NCBI GenBank assembly: GCA_026075535.2
Contig: AP026542.1
Span: forward strand, 5,084,001-5,148,000
Reading direction: 5' to 3'
DNA: 64,000 nucleotides
Source: Tricholoma matsutake
Lineage: Eukaryota > Basidiomycota > Agaricomycetes > Agaricales > Tricholomataceae
Shown: positions 22,568-33,181 of the stretch, piece by piece
Numbering within the stretch: position 1 is the first letter of the stretch
How the letters are laid out: each line of letters begins with the position of its first letter
Position numbers and translations under genes: made by a program
The notes under the pieces: generated by a model
What the model saw: only the letters and a program-made list of their open reading frames with translations
What the model was told of the DNA's origin: nothing
Databases searched by the model: none

Positions 22568-24800
22568 TCAACAATGATATTTTGGACTCATTGAGGGTCG
22601 ACAAGGATTCGGGGAGGTTGGAGTCCACCAACATTGTGCGGATCTCCTCTGGGGTGGTAACAGGAATCTCGTGCTCATAGTCAGGTGCAGAGGACAGGAG
22701 TTGTGTCTTGTGGTTGGAAACCAATGAGGAAAGTTGAGAGATAGGTGTCTCTGGGGGTTCCCCAGAGCAGATGTGTCAGTCATCTGCCCTTCATCAAAAG
22801 GGACAGACAGGAAGCAGGTTGGCTCGACGGTGAGAGTCTCACCATCTTCTGAGGAGTTGGAGACGGAATTGGTGGAGTCACTGTCATCATCCAGGTCTCT
22901 AACTTTTTGTGGCTTGTTAGACGTGACAGGGATGATTTTGCTAATGGGCTTCTTGTGCCTGTTAGGAGGTATGCTGGCAGTGATCTGCCTCACCTTCTTC
23001 ATTGCCCTCTTCTGGCCTGGAGTGGGCTTGACAATGACAGGGAACAACCACCCATTGGATGGGTCATTCTCCAGGGAGGTTTCCCCTGGAGGAGGAGTGG
23101 TCGAGCCATGCCCATGAGAGGGCCCAGCACTGGGGGGAGGTGTATCGTCCATGTGAGAAGTACTTGCGTGCATGGAGGCAGAAAGTCCACTGGAAAACCC
23201 AGAGGATGGGGCAGTAGAGGTCATCCTGAATGAGGAGGAGCTCTGCCCCAGGTGGGAACAGTAGGGTCTCTTTTTCTTTTTCGATGTGCCTCTCGAAGGG
23301 CCACATCATTAGGCCCAGCGGTCCACCACCAGGGCTCAGACATCAGAGGTGCATCCTCTGATCGGGTGTTGGGGTATTGATGCAGACATTGCACGATGTT
23401 TGCAGTGATGGAGGACTCTTCCAAATGGGAGGAGTTGGCAGTTGCCATCACTGTAAGCCAGCCAACGGCATAGTGAGATCCTTCTCGGACTTCAGTGTCC
23501 AAGACTCCCATGGAGGTGAGGTGTCTGACAATGTCCTTGATGGTGATTTGATTGTTAGTAATTGGCATAGGCTGCTGACAGCACATGGGAGACAGAGTGA
23601 GGCATTCCTGCTCTCAAATCTGTCAGTACAAGCCCAGCATAGCAAGTACCTCTGCAATATGAAGGTAGAGGAGAAGTTTGACTTCAGGGGAGAGCCCTGA
23701 AGGAATTTGTTGATGGAGCAGGAGTTGTCCCCTGACATGAGGGAGTGAAACCCTCTGTTCATTGAGAAGGGTCAGGGTGGTGCTGCCACTGGTACAAGTG
23801 TCGGTGCATAGACTGCGCCCATGCTTCAGCAGAGTCCAGGAGCGAGGGTTGCTCCAGGCGATGAGGGTCATTGAGTCAGTGCAAACTGTGCACTGACTAC
23901 ATTTTGGTGGGAAGCCAACCAGGTAACCTCCAGTGGGCTAAAGTGTAAATAATCAGGGGCATTTGGAGTGTTGTTAACAAACCACATTTACTTGCGCATT
24001 CATTCAAACATGGGATAATTCCCAGAGGTATGAGCCATCTGGGACCAAGCATCAAATTCCTCAGTGTTCTGAGGAATGGAGGTCAGGACCTGTCCACGTG
24101 GCTTGGGAGCCACTCGCCAGTTTGCCATCCTGGGGTAATCGGGTATACCTCAGTGGAGGAAGAGTTGGAAGAGGTGGGTAAACCTTGTTCATGTTAACGT
24201 CCTCCTCGGGGACGGCAGGGCAGGGAGCAGGAGGAGGTGCAGGCCGGGCAGTGGTGCTTGCATATGAGTTACCCTGAGGTCTCTCAAGGTAAGGAGAAGG
24301 TTCATGAGTATGAGCTTGTTTGGATGTTTGGCCATCAAGCTCCTCTTTCAGGTGCTCGTTCTCATCCTCCAGGTTCTGGATGGTCTCCTGGAGGGCACAG
24401 ATGTCCTTCTCATATTCATCATAAACATGATCGGCTCTGGCAAGTACACCAGAGTTAATACCTGCATCTCGATGTTCTTTCGTGTTGAAATATTCCTCAT
24501 CATGGTCATATACATGTGTGTACACATGCATAGCATAGCTCTTGCAAATATCGCAAGTGCCTCGATGAAGGATGATTCCTTCACCATCAATCCTCCATCC
24601 TTTGGCAGTGGATGAGCTGGTGCCTACACCAGCTTGCTGGTTTTGATCATCTCTAGCAGTATGTCAGCTGGAGCTGATGACTTCTTCAATCTCGCCAGGG
24701 CTTGGCGAGCAGCGGTGTCGAGTGTTGGTGCTGCTCAAGCCTGTTGGCTTGAGCTTTCTCTGCTTCTCCTTCCCCTTTTGAGACTGGCCACTGGAGCCAG
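22568..24800 (-). CDS. Unidentified multi-exon gene carried by the pol-less LTR element
   Basis: Coding-like segments on the minus strand: about 24800-24540 (basic start, then RIDGEGIILHRGTCDICKSY), 24531-24061 (MHVYTHVYDHDEEYFN, a coiled coil ALQETIQNLEDENEHLKEEL at about residues 45-65, then Pro-rich), and 23586-22568 (VRHLTSMGVLDT, VPTWGRAPPHSG, then a Ser/Pro-rich region with PTPGQKRAMKKVRQ). A CDIC pair sits just before the MHVY block. I could not fix splice sites, and at least one stop lies between segments. It resembles repetitive hypothetical proteins of agaricomycete genomes. Its position inside LTRs in the same orientation suggests a gag-like or passenger role (inference). Confidence 0.4.
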
Positions 24801-24816
24801 TCTCACGCTTCTGGTG

Positions 24817-24895
24817 TGGTGACCCAGGGCTTGACCCCACATTTGTATATATTATAATTCTATGCTATTGCCTTGGCTGGTCCCTTTATAGTGGC
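24817..24895 (-). repeat. Inverted fragment of the same LTR family inside the element
   Basis: On the plus strand it reads TGTGGTGACCCAGGGCTTGA and continues through TATAATTCTATGCTATTGCC to GGTCCCTTTATAG. This is the reverse complement of the right half of the LTRs at 22192 and 25359. It is a nested or rearranged copy and forms long inverted repeats with both LTRs. Confidence 0.75.
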
Positions 24896-25572
24896 TGTAT
24901 GTGCATCAAGGGTGATGATCTCTCTTGCTGGTGAAGGGAGAATTCTCAAGGTGCTTGTATGTGCCTCGAGGGGTTGGGGTACACTCAAATCTTTTGGAGC
25001 GCGCCAAGGGGAGTCCGGGCCTGTCAGCAATGGGTGCAACATACCTTGGGTGATCTGCATGGGAGGGGCTTTGTTCTTGTTCTGGATCTTTGCCTTGGCT
25101 GTTGGGGTCAGGATCATTCTTCAGCAATGGAGAAAAGAAAAATATATATTCAGTCATAGCAGTGGGTGAAAAAAGCAATAAGAGCAATGATTTGAGTGCA
25201 AAATACTTGAGTCAGGTCCTAGCGATGGGTTTGCTTCCATCGCTGATCATGTTGGGAATTTTCACCCTTTGTGGGAGAAGTTCAGGGTCATGGTGATGAC
25301 AATTGCTGATGGGGCGATGTCGAGTGAAACTCTATATGAGTTTGGGTGTTCAAAAAGATGTCGTGAGTCGGAGGGGGGTCTTCTTAAGATCACACACCAA
25401 GGAACATAAATAATGCATATTGTTCATGTATATTGTTCGTGTATGGTAGTGAATGTAAAAAGATTGTTTATGTAATAAGAAGGCTGGTCCCTTTATAGGG
25501 GCCAGCCAAGGCAATAGCATAGAATTATAATATATACAAATGCAGGGTCAAGCCCCAGGTCACCACATGGAT

Positions 25573-27040
25573 GGAGGGATGCTACAGTCAGGTGGGGGCT
25601 GTAGGAAGGTTTGATACATGTTTTTGAATGCATTTGGATTTGGGCTACAGGTGAGTTATTCACCTGTAGGGGCGGGGGCAGTGCTTCTGGCACTGTCCAT
25701 CATTTTCTGATGCTTTTCCTTACAGAACAACAGGCACCATTGTTCTGGCAAGGCTTGGCATGGTCAAGACAATGAAAATGTGAATACTTGCAGAATTGCA
25801 GCTGGATCGAAGATACAGCCATTTGGGGACTGTACAGGGGATCATAATGCATTTTTGAACATGTAGGTTGTTGGAAACGAGGTGCATACCTCATTGTTAC
25901 TGCATGGGGTGGTGTCATAGGCACCACTTGTCATTTACTGATGTTTTCATTCATAGAACAACATGTTTTATTGCTCTTCAGGTCTGGTACTTGATGCAGC
26001 CACATTGAGTTCATCTCCATGTCTTGGTTTTCTAAACACAGCTCCCTTTCCTTGACAACAAGCTCTGAGTCTCATTTTTCTGTCACGGCATCCAATCCTC
26101 TGATGTCAATGAGATCTAAGTCTCATTGAGTTGTCTTAGTGACCTCCTCTGCTCTCCAGCCTCACTCTACAGGCAGGGAATTCAATCTGGGGACCTCCAC
26201 ACAGTGTTTGTCATTGAGGTGTTGTGTCCCTTCCAACAAATGACAATCATTGTCATTCCTCAAGGTATACTGAGTCTCACTTCAAGCCCAGTTCCCATCC
26301 AAACCACCATTGGCACTGTTTCCTCATTTCACAATAAGGTTCCTCAGATTTTCTACATGGTGTCCATCTGTACAATGTGCTGTCTCTCTCAACAGTTCCA
26401 AACAATGTGCAATGTTGTTCTCCTGGTCTCAGACCACCTTCAAGCACTCAGACTTGTGAGCCTCATGTTCCCTAATGGTGGGGATCCAGTGTCCATGATG
26501 AAAGGTAATGAATGCCTCGGTAGTTCAAACCACCTCAGGATCTGGCCTGTCATTCGAGCAGGTCAATTGTAGTCTCACTGGCATATGTGCCAAATTCTTG
26601 GTTGATCCATGTGGATGCACATGGATTGTAGTACTCCATACATCATGTAAGGAATACTATCACAAGTAATAGACTGATGATGATCTGTACGCTACCTGAC
26701 AACATTGTAAGGTGATCTGGCCTCCAAGGTCCAAGATTGAGAATGATGGCTCATAGTATGAGCTGTCCCTGACAGATCAGACATCATCAGGGGTGATCAA
26801 TGGGACTGATAGGGATATTGCGAGTCTTCACAGTCTTGTGCAAAACAAGACTGTGATTTGACATGATGTTGGGAAGCATCGTTGTCTGGTGCCCATGAGG
26901 CATCAGTGTGCTTCTGAGCATTGCTGGGATGGTGCCATCAGGGTTTTTCAGGGTCGAGCTTGATGGGGTGATAAGGATCACAATAATGATTGAGAGCAAG
27001 CATTATAAAAAAATATATGACTTTTTTATGTCAAAAAAAG
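25573..27040. repeat. Decayed repeat DNA, no gene
   Basis: Two diverged copies of a block of about 180 nt appear near 25580-25760 and 25800-25980; both end in a TTTTC..(TAC/CAT)AGAACAACA stretch. The remainder is CpG-poor with short open frames only. Confidence 0.4.
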
Positions 27041-27230
27041 TATAGTGAGTTGGGGTAGTTCAGGTTAGATCATGCTACACAATGACATGAATAATGTATA
27101 TTATGTAGATGGTTGTGACCTGGTTTAAACTGCCATACTAATTAGGAAGGAGCCAGTTTTACAGGAACTAGCTCTGTCTAAATATAATAAGTACAAACAT
27201 GATCCCCCTGGGTCGGTGGGGATCACTACA
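27041..27230. repeat. LTR-like repeat related to the pol-less element
   Basis: Starts TATAGTGAGTTGGGG and ends GGGGATCACTACA, so the expected terminal TG is mutated to TA. It shares the CATGAATAATGTATATT core with the LTRs at 22192 and 25359. No target duplication was found (AAAAG versus TCTAC). Confidence 0.5.
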
Positions 27231-27327
27231 TCTACCACCACAACTCCTGCTGTCACCACTCCCATGCCCACTACCATTGCTGCAAGAGCTGCAACTTGCT
27301 GCAAATGACCCATTTTGGATGCACCAT

Positions 27328-27361
27328 GAGCCCAAACAACAGCAACATGTTGTTTGGGCTC
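27328..27361. repeat. Hairpin with 14-nt perfect arms
   Basis: GAGCCCAAACAACA (27328-27341), 6-nt spacer, then its exact complement (27348-27361). The CCCAAACAA/TTGTTTGGG arms are shared with hairpins at 38663-38690, about 38411-38440 and about 63078-63108. Confidence 0.8.
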
Positions 27362-27404
27362 TAGGGTACATTTTTTTGTTTGTTTCTTCTTTCTATAAGC
27401 TAAC

Positions 27405-30400
27405 TAACACTGGAGGCATTTTCCAGCTCATGTTGTGATGACATGAGTTCATCTCATATCTTTGGCAGATCATCTAGCAATGATGTGCATATGCGGCCTC
27501 CAGTAGACACATGACACTGATCCAAGACAAGTTAGACAACTGATGTAAGCCATTGCCCCAAAAATTGTGATTATATTAGTCACTCATGGAAAATGCCAGA
27601 ACTTGTTCACACGTTGATTACATTGATTTCCTGTTGCCAGTGATAACCACAACACCAATTCTCCATGCCTCGCAAAGTTGTCTGCACTTGTAGTGTCTGT
27701 TTTCACTTGACATATTTGGACTCCCATGGCCAAAATGTCCCTGGCCGCCTTGTCAGTTCACAGATACAAAGAAAACATGAAATTCGAGATCAACATGATC
27801 CCCAGGATGATCCACTTCCAGCGAGGTCCACCATTATTGATGCTGAGTCACACTCTCAGGCTGCTCAATATGTAGATCTTACACAAGGTATGCAAACACT
27901 GTTTTTACATTTACTAAATTACAATTTAGGCTTTGGATTATAGCTGTTACACCTGTCATTGATCTATGCTGTCTCATTGTTGCTTGGCTCTCCCTTCAGT
28001 CTGGAATCAGTAGAGATACTGCCAATATTCTATTGCACCTGTTCAAGTTCATCATCCTCACTACTCTGAGGCTCATTAAACTTGCACTTGCTGCTGCTGA
28101 TATCAAGACCTCAGAACTCACAGAACTCAAAATGCCACTGGATATACGGACTGTATATTCCCAATGTCAGCTAGATCCTACAATTGAGTGGGTCATTTGC
28201 TGCCCCAAGTGCTTCAAGCAATATCCTAATGGTGGTCCATCACAATGTAACTGGTGTCACTCTCCAAAGTCCAGGCCTTGTAACACTATTCTATACACAC
28301 AACATGAGACTTCAGGTGGCCTGCAGAGGATCCCTGAATGCCTCTATACCACTCAGTCATTTGAGTCATGGCTCATATTTCTACTCTCTTGTTCTCAAAT
28401 TGAGGACCATTTGTTTCAGACTTTTGCAAAATCTCAAGGGGTGTTCAATCCTGGATGGATGAATGATATATATGACAGCCCTGCCTGGAGTTCATTGCGC
28501 CCTTTTCTTCAATCACCTTACCACCTTGTTTTTGCTTTATATATTGACTGGTTTAATCCTTTGACCAATAAAATTGCAGGTATGTCTGTTAATTTTGGGG
28601 TGTAGATGAAAATTAACAAATCTTTAGGCAAAGTAGTATCATGTGGTGCCATTATCCTATACTGTTTGAACTTGCCCATCTCCATCAGATTCCTTCATGA
28701 AAACACATTTACTATTGGAATGACTCCCTCTCCACATGCCCCAACCATTTGGACAATACCACATGTTCTGGAGCCTATCAAGAAGATGATTTTAGACTTA
28801 GACCTCCCAGGAAAGGTCTTACCTACAGATTGCAACCCACAGGGCACTGAAGTAGCAGCACGACTTATTCCACTGCTTGCAGATTTGCAAGCCATTCAGA
28901 AAGTGTCTGAATTTGTTTCTCATGCTGCTGGGCTATTCTGTTCCTTCTGTAAATGTCACTACAATGACATTGAGGATCTTGATTACCATCATTGGGAACT
29001 GCGGCGTGGGACTGAAGTTCACACTCAAGCTCAGGAGTGGTGCAATCTGGTGACCATCAAGGCTAAAACAGCTATGACTAAAGAAACTGGTGTATGGTGG
29101 ACACCACTCCATGATCTTCCTTACTGGGATCCTGTTCAATATGTCATTCTAGGATACATGCACAATTTTCTTGAAGGAATCCTTCAGTATCATCTTCGAG
29201 TTCTGTGGGGCATTGGTCGAACTAAGGCTGCAATCAAATTGTTGGCAACCCTTCAGCTTAATGATGATGACACAGATGCAGAGACTTCATCCAATTACTC
29301 TGAAGATGATAGTGCAAGTCAACACAGCAGCACTTCAGGTCTTGCAGAGTATTTGGACAATATGGATGTTGATGATGAAAACATTTCTACTTTTACCTCC
29401 AGTTCTACTCCTACTCCCAGTTCAAATGCTGTGCCTCTTCCTTCTGATGACTATGATGAAGATGAAGAAGTGCCTGTGTCTATTGCTGGTGCATTTCACT
29501 TTACACCTACAGAGCTGGCTATTATTCGAGCATGCATTTCAGATATTCAGCTTCCTACTTGGGTTCAACGGCCTCCCACCAATCTTGGTGAAGCCAGTCA
29601 TGGAAGCTTAAAAGCTCATGAGCTCCTCATTCTATTCTCCATCATATTTCCTCTTGTCATTCCAGCACTCTGGTGGAATGGCACTGAGGTACAACAGGAA
29701 CTTTTGTGAATTGGTCTGTGCAACAAATATAATTGCAGGCTATTCTGTCAGCAATGCTGAAGCAGATGCCTATATGGACCACTACATTAATTACCGCTCT
29801 TCTATGCAGCACCTTTTTGGTGCTGTATTTCACTCAATGCCCAATCACCACTATGCTATGCACAATGGGGCACTACTTAAATTCTGGGGCCCACTAGCTC
29901 TGCTTAGTGAATTTCCTGGTGAAAGGATGAATGGAGATTATGGGCAAATCAAAACAAACCGCTGCCTTCGTAAGTCCTCAATTTCTCAAATGTACTTTCA
30001 CTAAGTAGTATTTTTTGAACAGAGGATATGGAGTTGACAATGCTTTGCCAGAGTGCTCATCATGGATGCTTAGATGCACTCCTTCACAATAACAACCTCC
30101 AAGCCAATGTTTCTGAATTGGCTGAGATTTTACAACCAAGCACTCACCCCACTGCTTGGCCAACACACAACCTCAATGGCCCTGAAGTTGCTGCTGCTCA
30201 TGCAAGTGGAAAGCCCCTTGATCGAAGGCACTATGACCTTCTTCTTCAATATCTGAGAGTCATTGGCTGGGACTACAATTCAGTATTCACTGGTGGACCT
30301 TATGCTCTTAGCACCCTCCTGCTCCCTCCTGCTGTTTAACAGCCTCGCCAAGTGGTCTTTGAGGATCGAACATACAGCTGCAACAATAGCCATGCAGGAA

Positions 30401-30747
30401 ACAGCCATATTCAGTTCTATATCCCAACACATGGAGATACCATCGAGACTGGATATATTGAGGAAATTTGGGAACTTCCCCTTGAAGGTCTCTGGCAAAC
30501 ATTTTTCTTTGTTCATCAACATCGTCCACTCTCACCAGCTCAGCAAAGAAAGACACCATACACAGTTGAGCCTTGCTCAAGGCTGCAATCAAAGGCTGTC
30601 AGTTGTGAGCTATCAAACACTGTGTACATTCTTGAACCACAGCATATCATTTGCCACCTTGCTACCTATACAATCCCTGTTGGCACATATGGGTTGAAGA
30701 AGGATGTTATGCTCATTAATTGGTCACTCAACCATAAACATAGATAG
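27405..30747 (+). pseudogene. tnp2/CACTA-like transposase gene, frameshifted and with a stop
   Basis: Exons: 27665-27887, 27944-28579, 28628-29969, 30023-30747; three introns with clean GT..AG ends. The N-terminus has the zinc-like start PRKVVCTCSVC. Then come a CPKCF..CNWCH pair, YIDWFNPLTNKIAG, KVVSCGAIILYCLNLP, FCSFCKC, HLPTW-type IQLPTWVQRPP, LKAHELLILF, FPLVIPALWW, NFCELVCATN, PNHHYAMHNG and LSEFPGERMNG, in the order of fungal tnp2-type transposases. The frame shifts by one at about 29703-29709. A TAA at 30337-30339 interrupts the last exon, after which the same frame continues to 30747. It is therefore inactive as it stands. No terminal repeats were identified; 27405-27660 recurs inverted at 41550-41815. 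Confidence 0.75.
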
Positions 30748-30759
30748 GAAACATAATAA

Positions 30760-31465
30760 TTACATGAGAGTCAAAAAAGTAATATTGGTGTGCACACAGG
30801 CTCCCAGCAATGGGAGGGTACTGAAGAACAGCATAGCCTCACTCATCTTATCTGGTGAACCTGGCTTGTGTTCCAGAATATACTCCCCATCAGGATCAAA
30901 TTCTGGCTGGTGGGCATAAACCACCCCCCAAATTGGAGCTGGTAACGGTGCATCGCCAGGGCCGAGGTACAATGACCACCACTCCTCTTTGCTGGCCTCC
31001 CCGAGTGGGACAGGGGACACCATCATAAAGCGGTCAAACATTGTATTTGTATATGTCGCAGTGGTGTTGTCATTCTCAGAGCTGTCGGGCTCCTGGTCCA
31101 GCTGCGCCCATGTCTGTGCTTGGATGGAGGAGGGGAAAAGAGGGTACCCCAGGGATGGAGAGAGCACAGTTGCCCGCCATGTCATCAGTAGTGGGGGCAG
31201 GTGCTGGGCTGTGCTGGGCTGTGCTGTCATTGTTGGCGCCATTTGAGCCATGATCCACCCCACAAGTAGTCGCTCGTGAGACTGGAGGCGGCTGGTGGGT
31301 CGTGCTGGCATCCTGGTGGTGTTCAACGCCATCGTAGGGTTGTAGCACCCATGATCCACCCAGCGAGCAGTTGCACGCTGGTGTAGAAGCAGGTGCTGGG
31401 TGGTCTGTCATGGTTGTGAGGTGCTGGGGTTGGTACAATGCCTGTTTTGGTGAGTTTGGGGGGGG
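30760..31465 (-). pseudogene. Distal part of an unidentified repetitive gene, cut off by the Ty3 insertion
   Basis: Minus strand 31359-30760 is open and encodes a Pro/Thr/Ser-rich region followed by a more ordered stretch: NTMFDRFMMVSPVPLG, EEWWSLYLGPGDAPLP, IWGVVYAHQPEFDPDGEY. No family is recognised. It ends at the Ty3 target duplication GTTAG (31466-31470). The matching flank is 37518-39010, where similar motifs continue, so both are one older repeat split by the retrotransposon. Confidence 0.45.
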
Positions 31466-31470
31466 GTTAG

Positions 31471-31896
31471 TGTAAGGGGACTAGGGGGGTGCCCTGTGTG
31501 TTTTTCCTATTTTTTATGTTCGTCCTATATTTTTCCCCACCTCATTTCCTTTCATTCTTCATTTTCTATGATTTTTCCAGATTTTATTACTAATTTTCCC
31601 TTGCTATCATGTTTGTACATGTTGACACTTTTATATTTAGAGGCGGAGTACCCCTTCCAACACATACCCCTTGGTATGATGTCATTCGGTGGCCTTGATC
31701 TGCCTATCTCCGCCTTTTTCTATTTGTAGGTTATATTTGATTTTTGTCGTCTTCACATATACTGGGCATCAGCAAGGGGATCCTTAGAGTTTTCTCTTCG
31801 GATTTCCCTTTGCTAGGTGTGTCCCCAATGCCTGTATTATGTAGTATAATTTTAACTTCAGATTTCCCTTCGCTAGAGGCTTAGGTTGCCCTTATA
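31471..31896 (+). repeat. 5' LTR of the Ty3 chromovirus
   Basis: 426 bp, aligned without gaps to the 3' LTR at 37092-37517. It carries the block GGATTTCCCTTTGCTAG and a near repeat GATTTCCCTTCGCTAG about 75 nt later. Confidence 0.92.
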
Positions 31897-32062
31897 GTAG
31901 AAAACTCTCCCCTAAGGCCCGAAAATCGCGAACGCGCTGCCCAAGATAGGCAGGTACGGACTGGACGATGCTTCCCAAAGCTCCACAGAGTCCCTACACA
32001 CCGTTCCAGATAATCTCGCCTTTATTACGCCGCCATTTTTGCCAAACACGCTCCCTAGCAAC

Positions 32063-33181
32063 ATGGACGCATCAGAACGCTTTGACACGCTTGAAAGCGA
32101 TGTTTCCAGAATGCGCGCGCAAATCGACTCGCTTAAATCTACGATTGAAAACTTCGTTAGGACCCTCCAGGCTAACCCTATGACCAATAGTTCCCTCTTT
32201 ACGACTCCAAGCGCACCCAACAACAACGTTTTGCCAAACACGTCCACTAAGGAACGTGCCCAGATCAAACCGTCCCCCCCTGCTGAATTTAATGGTGCAC
32301 GTGCGCAGGGACGTGCATTCCTTAATTCCTGTGAGTTATACATTAGTCTCCAGTTGCATCAATTCATCGATGAGGCTGCAAAAATTTATTGGGCCTTCAC
32401 ATACATGAAATCTGAATGTGCCTATCTCTATGTGGACCATATCCTACGTCAAACTAAAGAACTCAGTTCTCTACCTTTCTCCACTTGGGGTGACTTTTGA
32501 GCTGAGTTTGTATGCCACTTCTGCCCCCTCAATGAATGCTCCCGAGCAGTGACACGACTTGAGTCATCCGCTTACCACCAGGGACGTCGATCCATGGACG
32601 ACTATATCGATGAGTTCAAGGATTTGGTGGACATGGCAGGATATGGGAGTGGGTTACCAGTGGTGGTGAAGTTCCGATGGGGGCTCAACCGAGAAATTCA
32701 GGACCAGATTGCACAGATGTTGGAAGGGCACCCAGCGGACGATGATATCCTTGCTTGGTATGAAGCTGCTTCACTCTGTGACGAGAACCGACTCACAAAT
32801 GCAGCATTTAATGCTGCATTCTGTGCTCCAACTACCACTCATACGCCCTACACCTTCAATCGAAGCCTCCCCCGCCCTAACCCCATTCCTGTTTGTCAAA
32901 CTCCCACACCAGCCATCAATGTCCCAGTACCAATGGATGTTGATGCAGCCCGCAGCCGTGCACGTAAGTTGGATCTCTGCTACCATTGTGGGGAACCTGG
33001 ACACAGGGCTGGAGCGTGTCCCCATCGTCAGGATATCCGCATGCTCACCCCCGAGGGACAAGACGAACTCCTGCAAGATTTGTTGGCGCTTGTAGATGTT
33101 GAGGAAGTGAAGGATCAAGTTGCAGAGGAGATTAAGTTGGAAGTTGTAGAGGAGCAGGATTTTCCTATTTGCAGCGAGTGA
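32063..33181 (+). pseudogene. Ty3 gag with one in-frame TGA
   Basis: The frame starts at ATG 32063 (MDASERFDTLESDVSRMRAQ) with a short coiled coil, then the capsid region (FNGARAQGRAFLNSCELY). TGA at 32498-32500 interrupts it in STWGDF-stop-AEFVCHF; the same frame then continues (YHQGRRSMDDYIDEFKDLV, KFRWGLNREIQDQI). A CCHC zinc knuckle lies near the end (CYHCGEPGHRAGACP). It ends at 33181, overlapping pol by 13 nt in the -1 frame. Confidence 0.88.

Larger units (their letters stand above)
22192..25567 (-). mobile_element. Non-autonomous LTR retroelement without pol, 3376 bp
   Basis: Two direct repeats, 22192-22387 (196 bp) and 25359-25567 (209 bp), start TGT(T/C)GTGAGTC and end GGTCACCACA. 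Their short inverted termini are TGTNGTGA/TCACCACA. A 5-bp duplication TGGAT flanks the whole (22187-22191 and 25568-25572). Orientation is minus: next to the left LTR the minus strand shows a purine run AAGGGGGAGGG directly before TGTGGTGACC, as a polypurine tract should be. The 3-kb interior has no protease, RT, RNase H or integrase. It carries a minus-strand gene (see next entry). Related LTR pieces lie at 24817-24895, 27041-27230 and 21337-21420. Confidence 0.82.

Noticed and set aside
27041..27230. Solo LTR with target duplication
   Set aside because: Ends match the family, but flanks AAAAG and TCTAC do not match, so it is listed only as an LTR-like fragment.
33169..33181. Programmed -1 frameshift site between Ty3 gag and pol
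   Set aside because: The 13-nt overlap and -1 relation are real, but I see no convincing X XXY YYZ slippery heptamer or pseudoknot.
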